64,000 nt of DNA, taken from the NCBI GenBank assembly GCA_016806645.1, contig JACSYO010001814.1, positions 429,001 through 493,000 of the forward strand. Direction: 5' to 3'. The stretch's first letter is position 1, and each line of letters opens with the position of its first letter. Positions 57,840 through 64,000 of the stretch are shown here, in pieces. Origin of the DNA: Ophiodon elongatus (Eukaryota; Chordata; Actinopteri; Perciformes; Hexagrammidae). A program made the position numbers and the translations under genes. The notes below the pieces were generated by a model. It was not told the DNA's origin, did not search any database, and saw nothing but the letters and a program-made list of their open reading frames with translations.

Positions 57840-58130
57840 TGTCTGTACTGACTGCAATGTTAAACGCATAGTTATTCTACTCATGGTGGGTGGGTCAGAC
57901 AAAAGGGACTCTCAACCAGGCGACCGGTGTTTGCGTCCTTAAGTGTTGTTGAGTTGTATTAACGTGACGTTAGTGATGTTTGTGAGGTGTTTTCTGTGCT
58001 TATGTTCCCTTGTTTACGTTATCTAGCCGTGATGTTTTTGCTAAACCTGCTGCTAACTGCTAACTGCTAACGACGTAGCATAAAATGAGTTATGATGACA
58101 CACAGAATGTCCTTAAAACGTCCTGCTATT
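57840..58130 (-). repeat. family Z interspersed repeat copy
   Basis: ACTCTCAACCAGGCGACCGG then TGTTTGCGTCC, GGTGTTTTCTGTGCTTATGT, and CCGTGATGTTTTTGCTAAAC, parallel to 32520-32680. Confidence 0.6.
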
Positions 58131-59897
58131 CATCTGCCTTCCCATGAGATCCAGATACATGGTCCTCCAACATTGGAACTGATAGATGGCATTGTTTATT
58201 AGAGCCTTACGATTTTCCCTGATTGATTGAACCATTTTTTGATCTGCCGTCACATTTAAGGTTTGGTTAGGTATGAGCACAAAACAACTTAAATCAGCAC
58301 TAATACACGCGTTCGTTCAATACTCGATCGCTGCCATGGAAACAGACGTGATCTACCCAGTGAGCGGACTTCTCTTTTTAGTTGGAACAATAAAATTATA
58401 TTTAAATCAATATTTTAGGTAAAATGATTGATTTCTTTAGTAACTAGCCGTGCAATAAGCGGGATAACGTACAACAAACGGGTCATTATTTTGCGAAATG
58501 AATCCCTTGAGGCTATTGCCAGATCCCCGCTCACCCTGTTGGGTTTTGTTACGCAATAGTGACCCTCGTGCTGTTCATAATACCTTACATAACTTAACTT
58601 TTTGGACCTTTTGGGGGAAGCAGAAACAAAGTTTTGATCACGATATTGACAGAGCATCACCGAGTTTTATCACCTATTGTCAATGTCTTTCAAAGAGATA
58701 CTTACACGAGGGATCCCTGGGGATCTCTGGCAGAGCTTTCACTTGATGAATAGATTTAATTTGTTTCCCCCTCAATGCAGGAAGCTCCAGGTCTTCAATA
58801 TAAACGTCTCTCGTCTTCCCCACTCAAATGTTCTCCTCTCATCCTGCCTTCCCTTTCCCTTTCCTCACACACGCTCCATCCTCCTCCGCTCTCCTCCTCC
58901 CTTCACCAGTCTTGTCATCTTCGTCTTCCTTTCCTCTTTCCTCCTCTTCTTCGCTCCACTCGGTCGGGGAGGTGTCCAGCCTCATGACAGATAGCTATCC
59001 TTTCTGCCTGCTCTAATTCACGTCGCTCCAAATAGCCAGCAGTGGGTCGCAGCCTAAATTGCTGTAACTCCGTTTCTCCTTACTGGGTTTGTGTCACAGG
59101 AAGCGAACGGAGAAACCCAAACTTATTCTGATGCGGAAAAACTTCGGTGGCACCAAAGTCATCGTTAATTTACTTTGTGTTCAGTCGGAATTAATGGTGT
59201 AAAAAACTGATCCAAATTAGAAAGAATTCCACGCTTAATTTGTCCCTCGTGCTAATAATACATTGAGTTTTGACGATGAGTTTTCCTGCGGCTCGATTGG
59301 CTCAGATCTGATATCAAATGTAATCAAGGACCACGTCTGAAGGTGGAGAGCCACTCGATCCATCGACGCAGGCGAAGTGTGTAAAAAAATATTTAGTGAA
59401 CTCTGTAACTCATCTATAGCTTGAACCTATTCAGAAGTGTTTGCGTTTCTAAAACAGCTGTTCTTCCTCCCAGCTTATCTAAAGCTCATGTTCCATATGT
59501 ACTAGCTAGCCAAACAGGGAAGAACACACGGTCTCATCCTCTTCCACACCGAGAGCGGGGTTTATCCTTCATCCTCCCCGGGTGAAGGAACTCTGACCCT
59601 GTTGGATATATACGATGACTCCTGTTTGTAATCGTTGGCTCATGTTTTGATTGACTTGTTCTCTCGTGATAATTCTCCTACATTTACCCTGTAATAAACA
59701 CTTAAAGACAGACGAGCTTTAAGTACTTTTGATTTCTCACGAGGAAAGTATACGAATTTCCACCACAGAGCTGTCGGCTCCTTTTCCTTTTCTTTGGCGA
59801 GCAGGAGATCCGACTGACCATTCGTCGTATCTGAATTTGCATACTCATGCCTTGACCTCAATTTTATGCATATTGGGATTGATCCGAGGCTCACAAA

Positions 59898-60545
59898 AGG
59901 CAAGTTTATTTGTATAGCACTTTTCAACAACAAGGCAATTCAAAGTGCTTCACATAAAACCATTAAGCATCAAAACATAATGCAAAAAAAAAGAAGATTT
60001 AAAAACAATTAAGAACATTCATTTAAACATTGAAAACAACATTAAAAACAGTTAGTAAAACATTAAAAAGCTAAAAAAATAGAATAAAAGTTGCAGTGCA
60101 GTTTAAGAAATAAAATTCAGTAGTGAGATGCAGAAATTGATTAAGATCCTTGAATCTGGTTCAATTAAATGCAACAGCAAACAGAAGAGTCTTCAATCTG
60201 GATTTAAAGGAGTTTAGGGTCTCCGCAGACCTGCAGCTTTCAGGGACTTTGTTCCAGATATGTGGAGCAGAAAAACTGAACGCTGCTTCTCCATGTTTAG
60301 TTCTGACTCTTGGAACAGAAAGTAGACCTAACAGGAAGTAGACCTAACAGAAAGTAGACCTAACAGGAAGTAGACCTAACAGGAAGTAGACCTAACAGAA
60401 AGTAGACCTAACAGAAAGTAGACCTAACAGGAAGTAGACCTAACAGATAGTAGACCTAACAGAAAGTAGACCTAACAGAAAGTAGACCCGTCCCAGACGA
60501 CCTACGAGACAGTGCTGATCAGATATGAACCGAGGCTCCATGGAC
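59898..60545 (+). repeat. GGCAAGTTTATTTG-type interspersed repeat, copy 3 (longest)
   Basis: GGCAAGTTTATTTGTATAGC, ACAAGGCAATTCAAAGTGCT, AGAGTCTTCAATCTGGATTT and GGACTTTGTTCCAGATATGT. It contains an internal 16-bp minisatellite at about 60309-60490. Confidence 0.78.
60309..60490. repeat. 16-bp minisatellite, 11 copies
   Basis: The unit AAGTAGACCTAACAGR is repeated eleven times with GAAG, AAAG or ATAG variants, inside the third copy of the GGCAAGTTTATTTG repeat. The other two copies lack it. Confidence 0.93.
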
Positions 60546-60829
60546 AACTTCTCATCCAGAAATGTGCTCCTCTCCGAATTTGAAACGCTTCATTTAAAAA
60601 CTCTGAAGTCGAACACACATAAACATGTCCGTATGCAAAACGTCAACTTTTATCCAACGGAAAAAAAGTTCTGAAACAAACCCCTAAAAGTTGTGTTTGG
60701 AGATTTTGCTTGTTCGTTGCTATTCTGCAATACACAGATGTCCAGTGTGGGATTAGAATCTCAAATCTCAATCTCAGGAAACAAAACTCTTTTCAGACTA
60801 AACTTCCAACGTAGGTTAACTTAGTTTTT

Positions 60830-61040
60830 AACTTTCCTTACGCAACAAACCCACCTGGTTATGTTTAGAACAATACGGGGATTTGGGTTCAAATAAGCAT
60901 GTCCGTTACCTCAAAGAGCTACGCTTGTTATGTTACTGGTGTCAGTTAGTTACACAATAACACGACGGTTAACTAACTGACTTGGTTTTGGAGACACGAG
61001 CAGCGGTGTCCTGGGTGAAAGTCCCACATTAATAAATCAA
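60830..61040 (+). repeat. family Z interspersed repeat copy
   Basis: CGCAACAAACCCACCTGGTT, then GACACGAGCAGCGGTGTCCT and GGGTGAAAGTCC. Confidence 0.5.
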
Positions 61041-61558
61041 TATCTGAAATATCAAACATTCTGTATCGCACTTGGGGCCGTTTAGATCCCCAGTTCACAT
61101 GTTGAGTCTCTGCATGATTCGTTGCTGCTGATTGGATGATGCTAACCAGCAAAGGGCAGTGCTATTTATTGTGGGGGTTTTTTTCCTGCCATTTTGCGGT
61201 AAACAATGAGAGGTAGCTGTCGATGGATCGTGTGTGTTTTCCCCACATATCAGCATGTGACCGTGTAGATCCGTCCGTACGTCGGTTTGCTCCATCGACT
61301 TTGGCTTCATCCATAATTAAATCCACATGAATCAGCCTGTCAGTCACTGCCGTAATGTGAAGGGCTGGATGGCATTTTAACGACGCGGGGCTATTCTGGG
61401 GTCACGCCGACCTCCCAGGTACTCGTCTTCATCACTCATACCGAGCCATTCATTATCATTCCTCCATGCCCCTCCCTTCATGTTCAACTTTCATCTCGTG
61501 GCCCTTCCTCCTCTTGTCGGAGTGTATTTTTAGATCCTCGCATGGAATGTAAATTTCT

Positions 61559-61577
61559 TCTTTTTTTTTTTTTTTTT
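61559..61577. repeat. poly(T) tract
   Basis: About 17 T residues. Confidence 0.85.
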
Positions 61578-62160
61578 GTGAAGGGAAGTGAATGTAGAAG
61601 GGAATAAACAGTAATGGTGTAAACACGTCCTCTCTCTGCTCCCTCTCACGTTGTGTTCGCTCATCGGATGGAAAAGTGTCCAGTTGAGTTGCTGAGTTCT
61701 CATCAGAAAGGTTATCTAGGGGATACACTGTGTATTATAGCACTATCAGCTCTTTGTCCTCCATAAAGCACAGACAGACTGGGAGGAAATAAACAAAACA
61801 CTTCTTATATACAGTCTAGGATTATGTCCCAGCAATCGTTTTGTCAGACCAGGTGCCTTTAAGATTCTAATAAAGAAAGAAGAAAACCTTTCATCCGACC
61901 TCTCATCAGCACGGTGAAAAGTGAGGTTGAAGTGTTTCACGCTCAAAAGTATTAACCCAATATGTTGGCTGAGGAGGAAGAGCAACACGTGGGAAACGTG
62001 ACAGTCTTTTTAATGCAGCCACTCAGAGAGGAGGAGGTTACCTCCGCTGCCTCGGCCTCTTCCAGATGGAGACGCTGCCGCTCATGTAAATGCATCAGCC
62101 TGAGTCATCTTCACGAAACAATGCAGAGGAACAGGGCTGGTGACGAGGTGCGAATCTACC

Positions 62161-62161
<1 letters not shown>

Positions 62162-62194
<33 letters not shown>
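62162..62194. repeat. (GT)n microsatellite
   Basis: About 16 GT units. Confidence 0.92.
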
Positions 62195-62198
<4 letters not shown>

Positions 62199-62267
62199 GG
62201 GATGACGAGTGTGTACAGCTGCAGCTGGTTTTAACTTCTGTAACTGTGGCTCCGCCTCTTCACACAA

Positions 62268-62712
62268 GCCGGGTTTCCATTCGATTGTTGAGCCAAGTTT
62301 GAAGTTTTGTTGTTAAAAAAGAGTTGATTCTAAACTCGGAGCGTTTTCCAACGCAGCGAGTAAACAGCTTGGTCGGAGGTCGCGTCCCGTAATCCGCCAA
62401 ACAAACGAGAGTAGAAGAAGAAGAAGAAGAAGAAGAAGAAGAGGTTCAAATCACTTTTTGAGAGAAAACGTGGAACGAGGAATTTGTTTGACTCGTTGTT
62501 TCACCTCAGCTACGAGCGTGTGTCACGTCGCCCGGAGACGATGACGAGCAGAGCGCGTGGCCAGAGCTCCACATTACAATGTAGAGCATGAACTCTTTGT
62601 TTTTTTGGCGAAATGCAAAAAAAAAAAAAAGAAGAAATACATAATATTTTGCCGTTACGTGCAACTTTTCTTCAGCGATACTTGCAAAGAAATATGCGAA
62701 TGGAAACACGGC
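62268..62712. mobile_element. inverted-repeat element (~445 bp) with GCCGGGTTTCCATTCG ends
   Basis: The left end is GCCGGGTTTCCATTCGATTG. The right end GCGAATGGAAACACGGC reverse-complements to GCCGTGTTTCCATTCGC, giving terminal inverted repeats of about 16 bp with one mismatch. The interior contains a (GAA)n tract (62409-62441) and GCGATACTTGCAAAG. No transposase. No clear target duplication. Confidence 0.65.
62409..62441. repeat. (GAA)n microsatellite
   Basis: About ten GAA units inside the inverted-repeat element. Confidence 0.92.
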
Positions 62713-63466
62713 TTCAATGTCCGTCGATACAATAAGTTTTCATGTCCACAATATGTTTTAGTACTTTTGGCTGCATCCCAGAGGACAAACACGAACAGGC
62801 TCTCAGACCTCGTTGTCCTTCGGGTATCCAAGGAGACGACGTGCTGCTTTGATCCAGGTTCTCGCTGAAAGGCACTGGATCTAATTGGTTGAAAAGGGGT
62901 GGGGGGGCGTTTGGGTCCGTTTGGGTCCACGAACTGAAGCGAAGACGGGCTCGTTTTTCTTTACTTGTCTCTCTCGCTCATCGCTCACATTCGTGGATAA
63001 CAGTGTTGCAGTTAAAACGAGGCCGCTGCGCATCAGAAGGCTTCTGAGAGACATTTTAGTGACAAATAATTTCGGAGAACCCTAAAAATGTTGCTATTGA
63101 GTCTTTCAGGAGGTCTAACTATTTTTTCCCCTCTGCACTTTAAATTTCCAGAATAGTTCAAATCTATTGACACCCGAAACGCCGACTGTGCTGGAAGAGG
63201 ACCGCTGTGCTTCATGTGGTCCAACACTGACCTCCTGTGGACGTCGGTGTGACTGCAGCCGCCTGCTCTTCAGCAGTCGATGAGCTTTACAAGTACAAGT
63301 ACAGTATTTCCAAATAAATGCTCGGTTGATGGCGTGATTGTTGTAAAAAAAAGAAAAGAAGCAGTACCTTTCTCAGATCTACTGGAAGCAGCTGAAACAC
63401 GTGTTTTTTTTTATATTTTTCCAGACTGTCTCCTAAAATAAATTGGTCTGGGAGTTTTTAGTCATG

Positions 63467-63496
63467 TATTATTATTATTATTATTATAATTATTAT
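63467..63496. repeat. (ATT)n microsatellite
   Basis: About nine ATT units with one interruption. Confidence 0.85.
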
Positions 63497-63692
63497 TTTA
63501 TGCTGATTTGTTTCGGTGGATTCAGCTCGAGAGCAAAGACACGTGACGTCTGTCAAGTTACCGAGCGAAGCATCGACGTCCTGAAGCCGCTTCAGATATC
63601 CAGATATTCAGCATCATTCTGTGGATGGTTCTTTCATTATTACGTTTAGTTGGATTTTCTTTTATTAACCTGTTTACCCTCCATAGTAACAA

Positions 63693-64000
63693 TCAGACAC
63701 CTGCTGACAGTGTTAACATAGAAACAACAGACACCTGCTGACAGTGTTTCCATGTACATCAGACACCTGGCGTGTTTGTGTTTTACAACCAGACACCTGC
63801 TGACAGTGTTTCCATAGTAACAATCAGACACCTGCTGACCAGTGTGTCCATGGTTACGATCATTAACACCTGGCCAGTGTGTCCATGGTTACGATCATTA
63901 ACACCTGATCAGTGTTTCCATGGTTACGATCATTAACAGTTGACCAGTGTGTCCATGGTTACGATCATTAACAGCTGACCAGTGTTTCCATGGTTATGAT
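63693..64000. repeat. ~35-bp minisatellite running off the window edge
   Basis: Two related unit types: ATCAGACACCTGCTGACAGT with GTTTCCATAGTAACA (63693-63840), and CCAGTGTGTCCATGGTTACG with ATCATTAACACCTGA (63838-64000). Units are imperfect and directly joined. The array continues beyond the window. Confidence 0.9.

Larger units (their letters stand above)
45300..64000. other. gene-free right flank of abra, dominated by repeats
   Basis: After the abra promoter no coding sequence could be recognised on either strand up to the window edge. Most open frames are translations of CA/TG, GA/CT or minisatellite tracts. Non-repetitive stretches that could be regulatory include about 54270-54450, 57055-57140 and 59030-59350, but nothing in them identifies a function. 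Confidence 0.65.

Noticed and set aside
63693..64000. CRISPR-like array of ~35-bp repeats
   Set aside because: Units are joined head to tail without unique spacers, and the context is a vertebrate genome.

Overview
The window looks like nuclear DNA of a ray-finned fish, probably a percomorph-type teleost. Coding sequence is sparse and split into short exons with GT-AG introns. The rest is dominated by CA/TG, CT/GA and AT microsatellites, minisatellites and many short interspersed elements of kinds common in teleost genomes. No bacterial, viral or organellar gene is visible.

Left part (141-23614, plus strand): five consecutive exons encode the last ~239 residues of a RIMS4-type protein (RIM4-gamma, a presynaptic active-zone scaffold). 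This is the RIM-specific region followed by the C2B domain and the family C-terminal tail, up to a stop codon. The first exon (~30 residues in mammals) lies left of the window. All four internal junctions keep the frame. Introns are 8.7, 3.0, 3.8 and 7.3 kb and hold mostly repeats.

Middle (23615-45300): after rims4 comes repeat-rich DNA with no gene I can support up to ~39.8 kb. A two-exon ABRA/STARS-type gene (actin-binding Rho-activating protein) follows on the minus strand: exon 2 at 40004-40441, a 3.8-kb intron, exon 1 at 44219-44890, and a probable promoter at 45.2-45.7 kb. The two genes point towards each other. In human, ABRA lies near RIMS2, the RIMS4 paralogue, on 8q22-23, so rims4-abra linkage here suggests an ancient duplicated block.

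Right part (45.3-64.0 kb): no coding gene recognised. It holds long CA/TG tracts, GA-rich purine tracts, a ~590-bp minisatellite of 14-16-bp units, a 16-bp minisatellite, a ~35-bp minisatellite at the window edge, three copies of one interspersed repeat, a young poly(A) retroposon with a perfect 13-bp target duplication, and an inverted-repeat element.

Most interesting signals: (1) a rims4 exon bracketed by complementary (CU)n and (GA)n tracts that overlap its own splice sites; (2) a dispersed repeat carrying close CTCF-like and YY1-like motifs, with its CTCF-like arrays convergent around the abra promoter; (3) rims4-abra linkage; (4) a ~200-bp inverted-repeat family seen twice; (5) nested and freshly inserted elements. 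No wholly new gene system is evident. All family names come from reading alone, without database searches.
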